23,483 nucleotides of DNA from Segetimicrobium sp035279545 (GCA_035279545.1 DATEHM010000115.1:1-23483); one strand, 5' to 3'; counted from the first letter of the stretch, positions 1 to 8,228 are shown. Made by a program: numbers and translations. The notes: a model not told the origin generated them from the sequence alone.

Positions 1-1
1 A

Positions 2-712
2 AGCCCACGGAGGATCGATCTGCTGACCTACGCCGCGCCCGAACCCGGCCGCCGCACGAGACGTCCCCGACGCCGTGCCGCTCACCCGCCCACCGACCTC
101 ATCTCCACGCGCGACAAGATCCTCGGCGCCGCCTACCGGACGCTCGTGGATGTGGGGTACAATCAGATTTCGATGCGCAAGATCGCCGAGGAGGCCCGGG
201 TCAACCAGAGCCTTCTCCACTACTACTACGGCAGCAAAGAGAATTTAATGCTGGAGGTGCTCGAGTATGTCAACGAGCAGCTCCTCGCCCGACAGCGCAA
301 GATGTATCAGGAAGTTCGGTCCTTCGAAGCCATCTGGGCGACGGCGCTCGAATACTTCAAAGAGGACATGCAGTCCGGGTATGTCCGCGGCCTCTGGGAG
401 CTTCGGGCCCAGGGTCTCAGCAACGTGCGCATCCAGAAGCGCCTGGCGGAGATGATCGGACGATGGCGCGACCTGGTCGCCGAACTGGCGCGTCAAGGCC
501 TGGCGGAGCATGGGATCGAGGGGACGGTCGATCCCCGCGTGTTGGGCCGCCTGATCGGCGATCTCTACTTTGGGGCGGAAGCGGAGATCCTTGGCGGCGA
601 GGATCCGCAGCTGCACGTCGAAGCGATCCGGTTGATGGGGAACCTCATGCGCTGGATGGCCCAGGATGCCAGAGCGAGGAAGCGACGTGAGGCCGCCGCA
701 GGAGATTCTTGA
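2..712 (+). CDS. TetR/AcrR-family transcriptional regulator, 5' end beyond the window
   Basis: A DNA-binding repressor-type regulator. The N-terminal helix-turn-helix is clear: the frame reads DLISTRDKILGAAYRTLVDV from about base 92, then ISMRKIAEEARVNQSLLHYY and YGSKENLM, the usual TetR recognition-helix region. The remainder is a helical ligand-binding domain with no recognisable specificity. A GTG at 146 would start the protein inside the first helix of the HTH, so it cannot be the true start. The frame stays open leftward to base 2 with no ATG, GTG or TTG, so the gene is cut by the window edge (or uses a rare CTG near base 20). The upstream residues are Arg/Pro-rich. The 3' end overlaps the next gene by 47 bases if that gene starts at 666, which suggests translational coupling and that the regulator acts on the hydrolase-glycosyltransferase gene (inference). 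Family assignment is firm; ligand unknown. Confidence 0.88.
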   Translation, partial: SPRRIDLLTYAAPEPGRRTRRPRRRAAHPPTDLISTRDKILGAAYRTLVDVGYNQISMRKIAEEARVNQSLLHYYYGSKENLMLEVLEYVNEQLLARQRKMYQEVRSFEAIWATALEYFKEDMQSGYVRGLWELRAQGLSNVRIQKRLAEMIGRWRDLVAELARQGLAEHGIEGTVDPRVLGRLIGDLYFGAEAEILGGEDPQLHVEAIRLMGNLMRWMAQDARARKRREAAAGDS

Positions 713-2840
713 CCGGCTGCGCGGGCGCTTCGGGGCCAGCGGAGTCGCCACCCCCGTTCGGAATGGCTACGCCCGACACGGCGGTGTCCGCCTCGCCTTC
801 CAGGTGTTTGGGCACGCGGCGCACACGCTGCTGTTGTTGCCCGGCTGGCAGATGGCGCACAGCCGAGTCTGGAAGTTCCAAGTCCCCTACCTGGCCGAAT
901 GGTTCCGCGTGGTCACGTTCGACGCGCGCGGCAGCGGCCGCTCCGACCGCCCGGAGACGGGCTACGATCACGACACGCTGACCGCCGACGCGCTCGCGGT
1001 CATGGAGGCCGCCGAGGTCGACCGCGCCGCCCTGGTCGGCTGGTCGGGTGGCACCAACCACGCCATCATGCTGGCCGCCCACCATCCGGACCGGGTGAGC
1101 CATCTCATCCTGATCAGCGGCGCCCCGAGCCAGGCCGTGGGGGCCGAGCGCGAGCGCCGCCGGCAGGAGGTGCTGCGGCTCTTTCACGAGGTGCGCGAGC
1201 GTTACGCCGGCTGGGCCAAGCTGAACGCGAACTACTTCCGAGAGGACTACCTGGGGTGGGTCGAGTTTTTCGTCTCGCAGATGCTTCCCGAGCCGCACTC
1301 GACAAAGGCGATCGCCGACGCGATCGCCTGGGGTCTGGACGGGGACCCGGAGATCCTCATCCGCACCCGCGATGAGTGGTGGAGCCGGACGCCGTTTCCG
1401 GACCTGATGGGGCGAATCCGGACCCCCACCCTGCTCGTCCACGGGACCGAGGATCGGTTGGCGGCCCACGCCGTCAACGCCCCATTTATGCAGCGCACCA
1501 TCGCCGGCTCAACTCTGGTCACGTTGGAGGGGAGCGGGCACGCCAGCCATCTGCGCGACTGCGTGCGGATCAACCGGCTGATCCGCGGCTTCGTGGGGAC
1601 GCCCCCCGCCTCCCGCCGGGTGGCGCACGCGCTGACCGCCAAGCGGAAGATCCTCTGGGTCTGTTCCCCCATCGGGTTGGGCCATGTCCAGCGGGATCTG
1701 GCGATCTGCCGGGAGCTGCGCCGATTGCGTCCGGGGCTGGAGATCCACTGGCTGGCGGTCGATCCCGTCCGATCGGTGGTCGAACAGGCGGGGGAGACCG
1801 TTCATCCGGCCAGCGATCGGTTGCTCAACGAGTCGGCCCACATCGAGGCGCAGGCCGGCGAGCACGACGTCAACGTCTTTCTGGCCCTCTGGCAGATGGA
1901 CGAGGTGCTGGCCGCCAACTTCATGACGTTCGTGGACGTCACGGAGGGTGAACGGTACGACGCCTGGGTGGGCGACGAAGCGTGGGACGTCGACTACTTC
2001 CTGCACGAGAACCCCGAACTGAAGACGGCCCCCTATGTGTTTTTGACCGACTTCATCGGGATGCTGCCGATCGACGGCTGGAACTCCTACGAAGGGCATC
2101 TGTGCTGGCACGCCAACGCCCAGCACGTCGCGCACGTCGCGCGCTACCCACGCGTGCGGGACGTGGCGATCTTCCTCGGGGATCCCGACGATGTGTTGGA
2201 CGAGCCCTTCGGCCGTGATCTGCCCAATATGCGCGCGTGGGCCCGCGAGCACTTCGAGTTCTGCGACTACATCCTGCCGTTCGATCCCGAAACCCTGCCC
2301 CCGCCCCCGGCGTTGAGGCGGCAGTTCGGCTACCCGGAGGACGCGACGCTCGTCATCGCCACGGCGGGAGGCACGTCGGTCGGCCGCCACCTCTTGGACA
2401 AGGCCGTGGAGGCCGCCCCCTCGTTGGCGCGAGCGATCCCGCATCTCCGCTTGCTGGTGGTGGCCGGTCCCCGGGCGTCGATGCCCGCGGACCGCGGCAG
2501 CCACGTCGAGGTGCGCGGGTATCTCCCCGATTTGTACCAGCACCTGGCCTGCTGTGACGCGGCCGTGGTCCAAGGAGGACTGACCACCGGGATGGAGTTG
2601 ATCGCGCTCCGACGCCCGTTCCTGTCGTTCCCGCTGCGCAATCACTTCGAGCAGCGGTTCCACGTGGCGCGGCGCCTGCGCCGTTACGGGCACGCCGCCC
2701 AGATGAACTATCTGGAGGTGAGCCCGGAGGGGCTCGCGGCGGGGGTGGCGCGCGCGCTCGCTACGCCCATCGAGTACTCACCCGTGGCTCCTGGGGGCGC
2801 CGTGCACACCGCAGAGTCGGTGGCCCGGGTGTTGGGGTAG
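666..2840 (+). CDS. Alpha/beta hydrolase fused to a GT-B-like glycosyltransferase
   Basis: One 724-residue frame carries two enzyme domains. Residues about 35-310 are an alpha/beta hydrolase: oxyanion-region LLPGW (57-61), nucleophile elbow G-W-S-G-G (125-129, Ser127), acid in HGTEDRL (Asp263) and His292 in GSGHASHL, a complete catalytic triad. Residues about 326-724 start with KRKILWVCSPIGLGHVQRDL, the Gly-rich first loop of GT-B glycosyltransferases, and later show IATAGGTS (564-571), RGYLPDLYQHLACCDAAVVQ (617-636), QGGLTTGMELIALRRP and RNHFEQRFHVARRL, resembling the acceptor/donor region of GT1/MGT or GT28 enzymes. The linker is only about 15 residues. ATG 666 overlaps the regulator; GTG 687 is an alternative start. 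Substrates are unknown. A natural guess is modification of a lipid or secondary metabolite by hydrolysis and glycosylation. The domain calls are solid, the pathway is not. Confidence 0.85.
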   Translation: MPERGSDVRPPQEILDRLRGRFGASGVATPVRNGYARHGGVRLAFQVFGHAAHTLLLLPGWQMAHSRVWKFQVPYLAEWFRVVTFDARGSGRSDRPETGYDHDTLTADALAVMEAAEVDRAALVGWSGGTNHAIMLAAHHPDRVSHLILISGAPSQAVGAERERRRQEVLRLFHEVRERYAGWAKLNANYFREDYLGWVEFFVSQMLPEPHSTKAIADAIAWGLDGDPEILIRTRDEWWSRTPFPDLMGRIRTPTLLVHGTEDRLAAHAVNAPFMQRTIAGSTLVTLEGSGHASHLRDCVRINRLIRGFVGTPPASRRVAHALTAKRKILWVCSPIGLGHVQRDLAICRELRRLRPGLEIHWLAVDPVRSVVEQAGETVHPASDRLLNESAHIEAQAGEHDVNVFLALWQMDEVLAANFMTFVDVTEGERYDAWVGDEAWDVDYFLHENPELKTAPYVFLTDFIGMLPIDGWNSYEGHLCWHANAQHVAHVARYPRVRDVAIFLGDPDDVLDEPFGRDLPNMRAWAREHFEFCDYILPFDPETLPPPPALRRQFGYPEDATLVIATAGGTSVGRHLLDKAVEAAPSLARAIPHLRLLVVAGPRASMPADRGSHVEVRGYLPDLYQHLACCDAAVVQGGLTTGMELIALRRPFLSFPLRNHFEQRFHVARRLRRYGHAAQMNYLEVSPEGLAAGVARALATPIEYSPVAPGGAVHTAESVARVLG

Positions 2841-2946
2841 CTGGGATCCTGTCTATCGGGAGGGAGGTGTGTGTCGGCCCGTTCGGACTCGGCGAGGATC
2901 GTCCACGCGGATCCAGATTGGACCAGAGTGGAAAGGGGTGAACGAG

Positions 2947-3171
2947 ATGGATATGACGCAACTGCGCCTGGCGAAGGGCACGTGGGTAGTGGCCAACTGC
3001 GGAAAATTTCCGAGCGAGAAGAACTGCCAGCTGGTGATCATGGCCCCCCAAGCCCAGCGGGAGGATCTGGTCGAGGCGGCGGCGACACACGCCGCGAAGA
3101 GCCACGGCCATCAGAATACGCCCGAGCTGCGGAAGCAGTTGGGCACGATGCTTGAGACGGTGGAGATCTAA
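2947..3171 (+). CDS. Small DUF1059-like protein
   Basis: A 74-residue protein beginning MDMTQLRLAKG. The ATG at 2947 is chosen because GAAAGGGGTG lies about six bases upstream (2931-2940); a longer frame from 2869 lacks such a site. It has two cysteines (19 and 27) spaced around a predicted beta hairpin, then a helix ending HAAKSHGH and a short C-terminal helix. This matches the general plan of DUF1059 proteins, small single-domain proteins with a Cys pair and a conserved HA...HG segment and no established function. It stands alone, 106 bases after the fusion gene, and is followed by two hairpins, so it is probably the end of a transcript or a single-gene unit. The DUF1059 assignment rests on pattern similarity only. 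Confidence 0.7.
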   Translation: MDMTQLRLAKGTWVVANCGKFPSEKNCQLVIMAPQAQREDLVEAAATHAAKSHGHQNTPELRKQLGTMLETVEI

Positions 3172-3206
3172 GCGGGCCCGAATCGGCACCCGCGTCGACT
3201 GAACGC

Positions 3207-3244
3207 GCCGTCCCGGCCCCGGGGGAGCGACGGGCCGGGACGGC
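3207..3244 (+). terminator. 13-bp GC-rich hairpin, possible terminator
   Basis: The arms GCCGTCCCGGCCC (3207-3219) and GGGCCGGGACGGC (3232-3244) are perfectly complementary around a 12-base loop. It starts 36 bases after the stop codon of the DUF1059-like gene. No T-run follows, so it is not a canonical intrinsic terminator, but its position and stability fit a transcript end or 3' stabiliser. Confidence 0.5.
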
Positions 3245-3249
3245 GACGC

Positions 3250-3268
3250 ATCGGGCCCTCGGCCCGAT
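3250..3268. repeat. Second hairpin, 8-bp stem
   Basis: ATCGGGCC (3250-3257) and GGCCCGAT (3261-3268) form a perfect 8-bp stem with a three-base loop, five bases after the larger hairpin. The two probably act together as a transcript end. Confidence 0.4.
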
Positions 3269-3549
3269 CGATCCCCAGGTGCCCGTGCGCGTCCTCGTGA
3301 TGTGCTGAACGTTGCGGCGCTGATCGCCCCACCGCCGGGTGGGCCGTTGACGCCGGGGGCTCCACCGGCGTGTCCCGCCTCTGCCCGCGTCCCCCATAAT
3401 GGCGCAGGCCCTCGGCCGCTCGGTGGCCGCACCGTGCGCGCGTCCCGATGAGCGCCGGCTCGGGGTCATCCGCGGGAGGCGTGCGCAGGAAGGACGGACG
3501 CCTCGCCGCGAACCACGTTCCATTCGACGAGACCCGAGGAGGCCACCCG

Positions 3550-4758
3550 ATGGTCACAGCCGGTGCCCTACCTGACGTTCAGGCGCTCAAAGCCCGCGCC
3601 CTGGCAGCGCTCGATACGGTGGCGGAGGAGGCGCGCGACCTGGCGCTCCGGATCCATGCAAACCCGGAGATCGGTTTCCAGGAGGTTCGCGCGGTGGAGT
3701 GGGTCGGCGACGCCCTGCGCCGCCACGGCTACGACGTCGAGCGCGGGGCGGCGGATCTTCCCACCGCGGTCATCGCCCGGGCCGTCGGCAACGGCCCCGG
3801 CCCGACCGTTGGGCTGATCGCCGAGTACGACGCGCTCCCCGGGCTGGGGCACGCCTGCGGCCACAACCTGATGGCGGCCGGCATGATGGCCGCCGCTGCG
3901 GCGTTGAGGGCGGTGCTGGCGGATCTGCCCGGGCAGGTCGTCTACTATGGCACCCCGGCCGAGGAGGGTGGCGGCGGCAAGATCCTGATGCTGGAGCGGG
4001 GGGCGTTTCGGGGGCTGGACGTCGCGCTGGCCTATCACGCCGGCGCGACCCCGCACGTCACCACCGGGTGTCTGGCGGTGCAGCGGGTGGACTTCGCCTT
4101 CACCGGCCGCCCGTCGCACGCGGCCGCGGCTCCCTGGTCCGGGCTCAACGCCCTCGACGCCGTGATCCTGACCTTCAATGCGGTGGGTGCGCTCCGCCAA
4201 CAGATCCGGCCCGACTCGCGGGTGCACGGCATCGTCACCGACGGTGGCCAGGCGGTCAACATCATCCCCGAGCACGCCGCGATGGCCTTGGGCGTCCGGT
4301 CCCCCGATGGGGCGTACGTCCGCGAGCTCGTCGAGCGGGTGAAAGCCTGCGCCCGCGGCGCCGCCCAAGCGACCGCCACGGCCCTCGAGGTCACGTTGGA
4401 TCTCTTCCTTGACGCCATCCGATACAATCCCGCGCTCGCCGATCTCGTGCAGCGCAATGCCAGAGCGTTGGGGTTCGACATGGCCGAGGAAACCTCCGGG
4501 GCCTCCACGGACCTCGGGAACCTCACCCAGGCCGTGCCGACGATCGAGTACACCCTCCCCACCTGTCCGCCGGGAGTGGGGATGCACACCCGCGAGGCCC
4601 TCGAGGCGGGGAAGGCCGAGATCGGGCTCGCCGGGATGCTCAACGACGCCAGGGTGATGGCGATGACGGCGATCGACCTGCTCGCCGACCGAGAGGCCGT
4701 GGCACGCGCGCGGCGGGACTTCGAAGCGGGGAACTTTTCTGGAGGATCCGGCGCTTAG
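3550..4758 (+). CDS. M20-family amidohydrolase (AbgB/HipO-like)
   Basis: A 402-residue metallo-amidohydrolase of the M20 family, closest in plan to the p-aminobenzoyl-glutamate hydrolase/amidohydrolase branch that cleaves amide bonds of N-acyl amino acids. The dinuclear metal site is visible: HACGHN (His101, Cys103, His105), Glu138-Glu139 in PAEEGGGG, His163 in AYHAG and His346 near the C-terminus in VGMHT. The dimerisation-domain motif FTGRPSHAAAAPW follows His163. The start at ATG 3550 is preferred to ATG 3448 because GAGGAGG sits seven bases before it and family members begin a few residues before the first helix. No signal peptide, so cytoplasmic. It precedes the DUF1800 and DUF1501 genes with a 54-base gap and probably shares their transcript. 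The substrate cannot be told from sequence. Confidence 0.9.
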   Translation: MVTAGALPDVQALKARALAALDTVAEEARDLALRIHANPEIGFQEVRAVEWVGDALRRHGYDVERGAADLPTAVIARAVGNGPGPTVGLIAEYDALPGLGHACGHNLMAAGMMAAAAALRAVLADLPGQVVYYGTPAEEGGGGKILMLERGAFRGLDVALAYHAGATPHVTTGCLAVQRVDFAFTGRPSHAAAAPWSGLNALDAVILTFNAVGALRQQIRPDSRVHGIVTDGGQAVNIIPEHAAMALGVRSPDGAYVRELVERVKACARGAAQATATALEVTLDLFLDAIRYNPALADLVQRNARALGFDMAEETSGASTDLGNLTQAVPTIEYTLPTCPPGVGMHTREALEAGKAEIGLAGMLNDARVMAMTAIDLLADREAVARARRDFEAGNFSGGSGA

Positions 4759-4768
4759 GATGCTAATC

Positions 4769-4788
4769 CCCCCCGCCCGGTCGGGGGG
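4769..4788. repeat. Short hairpin between M20 and DUF1800 genes
   Basis: CCCCCCG (4769-4775) pairs with CGGGGGG (4782-4788) across a six-base loop, 10 bases after the M20 stop and upstream of the AAGGAG ribosome site of the next gene. It could separate mRNA segments or tune readthrough, but could also be a chance C/G run. Confidence 0.3.
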
Positions 4789-4812
4789 TCGAACGCGCGA
4801 AGGAGATGCGCC

Positions 4813-6207
4813 ATGCCGTCGGGCCTTGATGTCTTCTCCCCCTCCGTCCAGGACCGTTGGGATGTGACAAAGGCGGGGCACCTGCTGCGTCGCGCCGGAT
4901 TTGGGGCGCTGCCCTCCGAGGTCGCCTCCGCCCTCGAATCCGGCCCCGAGCGGGCCGTCGATGCCCTCTTTGATGCGCCGTCGGGTCTGGAGACTCCCCC
5001 GCCGTTCGACGCGATCCGCCCCGCGGAGGCCAGGGCCGACGCGGTGTTCCGGGATGTCCTCCGGGCCAAGATCACGCCCAAGGATAGCCCCGAAGTTCGA
5101 GCCGCCTACGAGGAGGTGAACCGGGCGCACGCGCGCGGGATCGTCGCGCTGACCTCCTGGTGGCTTGAGCGGATGGCCAGGACGCAGGCGCCGCTCCGGG
5201 AGAAGCTCACCCTGTTTTGGCACGGGCACTTCACCAGTTCGTTCGGGGACGTGCACGACGCCGTCGCCATGTACAATCAGAACCAGCTCTTTCGCCAGCA
5301 CGCCGCCGGCAACTTCGCCCGCCTGCTCGACGGGGTGGCGCGCGATCCGGCGATGCTTCGCTACCTCAACAACGACGCGAACCGCAAGGGCCACCCCAAC
5401 GAGAACTGGGCGCGGGAGCTCATGGAGTTGTTCACCATGGGGATCGGCCATTACAGTGAGACCGACATTCGCGAGTCGGCGCGCGCCTGGACCGGGTGGA
5501 CGTTGCGGGGCTACCGGACCTTCGAGGATCGCCGCACCTTTGCCTTCAGAGGCCAGCTCCACGATGACGGGATGAAGACCTTCCTCGGGCAGTCCGGAGC
5601 GTTCGATGGGGCGGACATCCTGCGGATCATCCTGGCGAACCCGGCGACGCCGAGGTTCATCGCCGGCAAGCTGGCGAAGTTTTTCGTCTCCCCCACCCCC
5701 GACCCGGCGCTGGTCGAGGGGATGGCGCAGCACCTGATCGCCAGCGGCTACGAGCTCGCACCGGTCCTTCGGGCGTTGTTCCGGTCGCGGGCCTTCTACC
5801 ACCCGGCGGTCATCCACGCCCAGATCAAGAGCCCGGTCGAATTCGTGGTGGGGGCGGTGCGGCACCTGGGGATCTCTGCCCCGGACTGGGGGCGCCTCTC
5901 GCCGCTGACCGCGGAGGCGGGCCAGCATCTGTTCTTTCCCTCGACGGTCAAGGGATGGGACGGAGGCAAAGCCTGGATCAACGCCGCGACGGTGTTCGCC
6001 CGGGCCAACCTCGCCGGGGATCTGCTGGCCGGGCGGCTGGGGACCCCGAACACGACCGGGCTCTCGTCAGTGGAGACCATGTCGGCGTACCTGCTGCAGC
6101 ACCCCCTCTCCCCCGGCCGTCGGGCGATCCTGGCGGATATCGCCAGGGGCAACCGGGACGCGGCCATTCATCTGATCATGAGCCTGCCGGACTACCAGGT
6201 CGCCTGA
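4813..6207 (+). CDS. DUF1800 family protein
   Basis: A 464-residue protein matching DUF1800 throughout. It begins near HLLRRAGFGALPSEV (residues 23-37), typical of the family N-terminus, and carries the conserved core LREKLTLFWHGHF (128-140), MYNQNQLFRQHA and LRYLN followed by NENWARELMELFTMG (196-210), then a C-terminal region with TPNTTGL. The function of the family is not established. It is repeatedly found beside DUF1501 genes, as here, where DUF1501 follows after 11 bases. The start ATG 4813 has AAGGAG at 4800-4805. No signal peptide or membrane segment is obvious. The length is in the usual range of about 450-550 residues. Family assignment is secure. Confidence 0.93.
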   Translation: MPSGLDVFSPSVQDRWDVTKAGHLLRRAGFGALPSEVASALESGPERAVDALFDAPSGLETPPPFDAIRPAEARADAVFRDVLRAKITPKDSPEVRAAYEEVNRAHARGIVALTSWWLERMARTQAPLREKLTLFWHGHFTSSFGDVHDAVAMYNQNQLFRQHAAGNFARLLDGVARDPAMLRYLNNDANRKGHPNENWARELMELFTMGIGHYSETDIRESARAWTGWTLRGYRTFEDRRTFAFRGQLHDDGMKTFLGQSGAFDGADILRIILANPATPRFIAGKLAKFFVSPTPDPALVEGMAQHLIASGYELAPVLRALFRSRAFYHPAVIHAQIKSPVEFVVGAVRHLGISAPDWGRLSPLTAEAGQHLFFPSTVKGWDGGKAWINAATVFARANLAGDLLAGRLGTPNTTGLSSVETMSAYLLQHPLSPGRRAILADIARGNRDAAIHLIMSLPDYQVA

Positions 6208-6218
6208 GGAGGGGCCCC

Positions 6219-7508
6219 ATGCCCAACATGATGACGAGACGGGAGTTTCTGACCAAAGGGCTGACCATCGTGGCGGCGGGGGCGACGGCCCCGATGTTCC
6301 TCACGCGCACCGCCCTGGCGTTGAACAACCCCTGGGATCACCCCCTCACCGCCTCCGCGGCGGGACAGTCGGCCGGCCCGATTCTGGTCGTCGTCCAGAT
6401 GGGCGGAGGGAACGACGGCCTCAACACCGTCGTCCCGTACGGGCACGATGAGTACTATCGGGCTCGCCCCCGCCTTGCCGTGCCGCACGAGGCGGTCCTC
6501 CGGGTCACCGACGACGTGGGATTCCACCCCGGGCTCAGGCCGCTCAAGGCGCTTTACGACGACGGGCGGCTGGCGGTGATCCAGGGGGCCGGCTACCCGA
6601 ACCCCAACCGCAGCCACTTCCGCTCGATGGAGATCTGGCAGACTGCCGACCCGGCGGGGAACGGCCCACGCACCGGGTGGCTGGGGCGGTTGTTCGACAG
6701 CGAGTGCCCTGTGTGCGGGCCCACGGCGGGGGTCGCGATGCTCGGCGCCGAGATGCCGCTGGCGATGCAGGGGGCCTCCGGGCGGGCCGTGGTGCTGGAG
6801 AGTCCGCAGGCGTTCGCATTCCATCCACTGCAGGGGGCCGGTCCGGCGGAGGCCGAGGCGTTCCGCGAGCTACTGCGACCCGTTCCCGGGGAGGAACCCA
6901 TGGTGGACTTCCTCACCCACACCGCGATGGATGCCGTCCTGGCCTCCGACGACATCCGGAGCGTTGCCGGACATTTGTCGGACAGCGGCAGTTATCCGCG
7001 CGACCCGTTCGGGCTGAAGCTGCGGTTGGTCTCCGAGTTGATTTCGGCCGGCTCGCCAACCCGGGTCTATTACGTGGGCCTGGGGGGCTTCGACACCCAC
7101 GCCGCCCAGCCGGGCCGGCACGATCGCCTGCTGGAGCAGATGGCGGGGGGGCTCGGCGCATTCGTGAAGGATCTGACGCAGAAGGGGCTCTTGGATCGGG
7201 TCCTGGTCATGACGTTTTCGGAGTTTGGTCGGCGGGTGGCCGAGAACGCGTCGGCGGGGACCGACCACGGTGCGGCCGCGCCGATGTTCCTCATTGGGGG
7301 GCCCGTGACCCCCGGCGTGCTCGGATCCCATCCCAGCCTGACCGATCTGGACCAGGGGGATCTCAAGTACAACGTCGACTTTCGCAGCGTCTACGCCACC
7401 GTGCTCGAGCAGTGGTTGGGGGTCGGCAGCCAGCAGATTCTCGGTGACCGGTTCCCCCTGGTCGATGTCCTCAAGCCGCGCGCCGGTCTTCTGCCCAAGG
7501 CGGGGTAA
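6219..7508 (+). CDS. DUF1501 family protein with Tat signal
   Basis: A 429-residue DUF1501 protein. The N-terminus reads TRREFLTKG followed by a hydrophobic stretch to about residue 34 (LTIVAAGATAPMFL), a twin-arginine signal with RR at positions 7-8, so it is probably exported folded. Family landmarks are MGGGNDGLNTVVPY, NRSHFRSMEIWQT, GGFDTHAAQ and TFSEFGRRVAENAS with TDHGAAAPMFLIGG near the end. The family belongs to a sulfatase/phosphatase-like fold group, but its reaction is not established. GAGGAGGGG (6206-6214) precedes ATG 6219 closely; ATG 6231 (MMTRREFL) is a possible alternative. It is the last gene of the M20-DUF1800-DUF1501 run and is followed by a convergent gene. Confidence 0.93.
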   Translation: MPNMMTRREFLTKGLTIVAAGATAPMFLTRTALALNNPWDHPLTASAAGQSAGPILVVVQMGGGNDGLNTVVPYGHDEYYRARPRLAVPHEAVLRVTDDVGFHPGLRPLKALYDDGRLAVIQGAGYPNPNRSHFRSMEIWQTADPAGNGPRTGWLGRLFDSECPVCGPTAGVAMLGAEMPLAMQGASGRAVVLESPQAFAFHPLQGAGPAEAEAFRELLRPVPGEEPMVDFLTHTAMDAVLASDDIRSVAGHLSDSGSYPRDPFGLKLRLVSELISAGSPTRVYYVGLGGFDTHAAQPGRHDRLLEQMAGGLGAFVKDLTQKGLLDRVLVMTFSEFGRRVAENASAGTDHGAAAPMFLIGGPVTPGVLGSHPSLTDLDQGDLKYNVDFRSVYATVLEQWLGVGSQQILGDRFPLVDVLKPRAGLLPKAG

Positions 7509-7537
7509 TTCGTGCCGGTGAACGCTCCCCCGGGAAG

Positions 7538-7558
7538 CCGGCCTGTCCGCCCGGCCGG
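7538..7558. terminator. Hairpin between convergent genes
   Basis: CCGGCC (7538-7543) and GGCCGG (7553-7558) form a six-base-pair stem between the stop of the DUF1501 gene and that of the leftward gene. There is no T-run on either strand. Position suggests a bidirectional terminator. Confidence 0.35.
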
Positions 7559-7594
7559 GACCCCGTCGCGTCGGCCGGCGCTGCGTTCGGGGGG

Positions 7595-8092
7595 CTACGC
7601 TTCGTTGGCCGCCGCGAGCATGGCGTTTCGGATCGCGAGGACCACCTCCTCGATGCCGAGGGCGAGGAGCACCGCCTTCGTTCCCGCCAGGTCGTGCCCC
7701 GGAGGCTCCACGACGTAAGGCGGCGCGTGCGGCGGGAGGTCGGGCGCCGGTAGGAACGCCTGTTCCTTCAGACCGGCAGCCAGCCGAATGAGCGTTTCCA
7801 GGCGCGCGGCCACCGCTCCGGCATGTTCGTCGGCAGCCAGCCCCGGGTTCGGGTCCGGCGCGAGGACAGTGGGGGCCAGGGTGCGGACGTCGGCGAGCCG
7901 CCGTGGCAGCTCCTCCAACAGATCCCTGACCTCCCCCTCGCGTGACCGGCTGGTGCCGGCGCGCGGATATCCGGGACGCCACTGCACCAGGGGCTCACGC
8001 TGGGAGAGATGGCGGAGCCGCGTCGCCTGGTCCTGAAGAGCCGCGAGGCTCTGCCAAAGTTGGGCCCACTGGGCCGTGGGGGTCTCGGGCAT
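7595..8092 (-). CDS. Hypothetical protein, 165 residues
   Basis: I do not recognise this protein. Codon use is strongly G/C-biased at third positions, as in its neighbours, and the start ATG has AGAGGG a few bases upstream, so it looks real. The N-terminal part (about 1-75) is helical and charged, with QWAQLWQSLAALQDQATRLR suggesting an amphipathic helix or short coiled coil. A middle helix (about 90-110) precedes a proline-rich stretch LPAPDLPPHAPPYVVEPPGH, and the last 35 residues are an alanine/leucine/valine-rich helix. No signal peptide, no Cys, and no catalytic motif. It is transcribed towards the DUF1501 gene and away from the reductase gene, with a 185-base divergent spacer. It could be a structural or adaptor protein; function unknown. 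Confidence 0.7.
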   Translation of the reverse strand: MPETPTAQWAQLWQSLAALQDQATRLRHLSQREPLVQWRPGYPRAGTSRSREGEVRDLLEELPRRLADVRTLAPTVLAPDPNPGLAADEHAGAVAARLETLIRLAAGLKEQAFLPAPDLPPHAPPYVVEPPGHDLAGTKAVLLALGIEEVVLAIRNAMLAAANEA

Positions 8093-8228
8093 CCTGCCCT
8101 CTCGGATGTGTCTGCCACACTATTCCTTGCGGGGCGGCCACCGGCCTCCCCAGGTGCCGAGGGGTCTCGGGCAGAGGCACGCTCTAAGAGGTGCGGTGGG
8201 GCTCCAGGACCGCCGCGCACGCGTGATA

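Larger units (their letters stand above)
3172..3549. other. 378-base intergenic gap with two hairpins
   Basis: No convincing gene lies between the DUF1059-like gene and the M20 amidohydrolase. Open frames on both strands here are Arg/Pro-rich and have no recognisable domain. The first 100 bases hold two perfect hairpins (listed separately). A CATAAT at 3395-3400 resembles a -10 element but has no matching -35 at 16-18 bases. GAGGAGG (3536-3542) is the ribosome site of the next gene. Confidence 0.6.

Noticed and set aside
1509..2693. A 394-codon minus-strand frame opposite the glycosyltransferase half
   Set aside because: Antisense shadow: no start site, no domain, and the plus strand is clearly coding.
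3372..3400. Possible promoter with CATAAT before the M20 gene
   Set aside because: No -35 match at 16-18 bases and no extended -10; a single AT-rich hexamer is not enough.
3568..5928. A 786-codon minus-strand frame opposite the M20 and DUF1800 genes
   Set aside because: No recognisable domain, and its composition is that of the antisense of GC-rich coding DNA; both plus-strand genes have clear family motifs.
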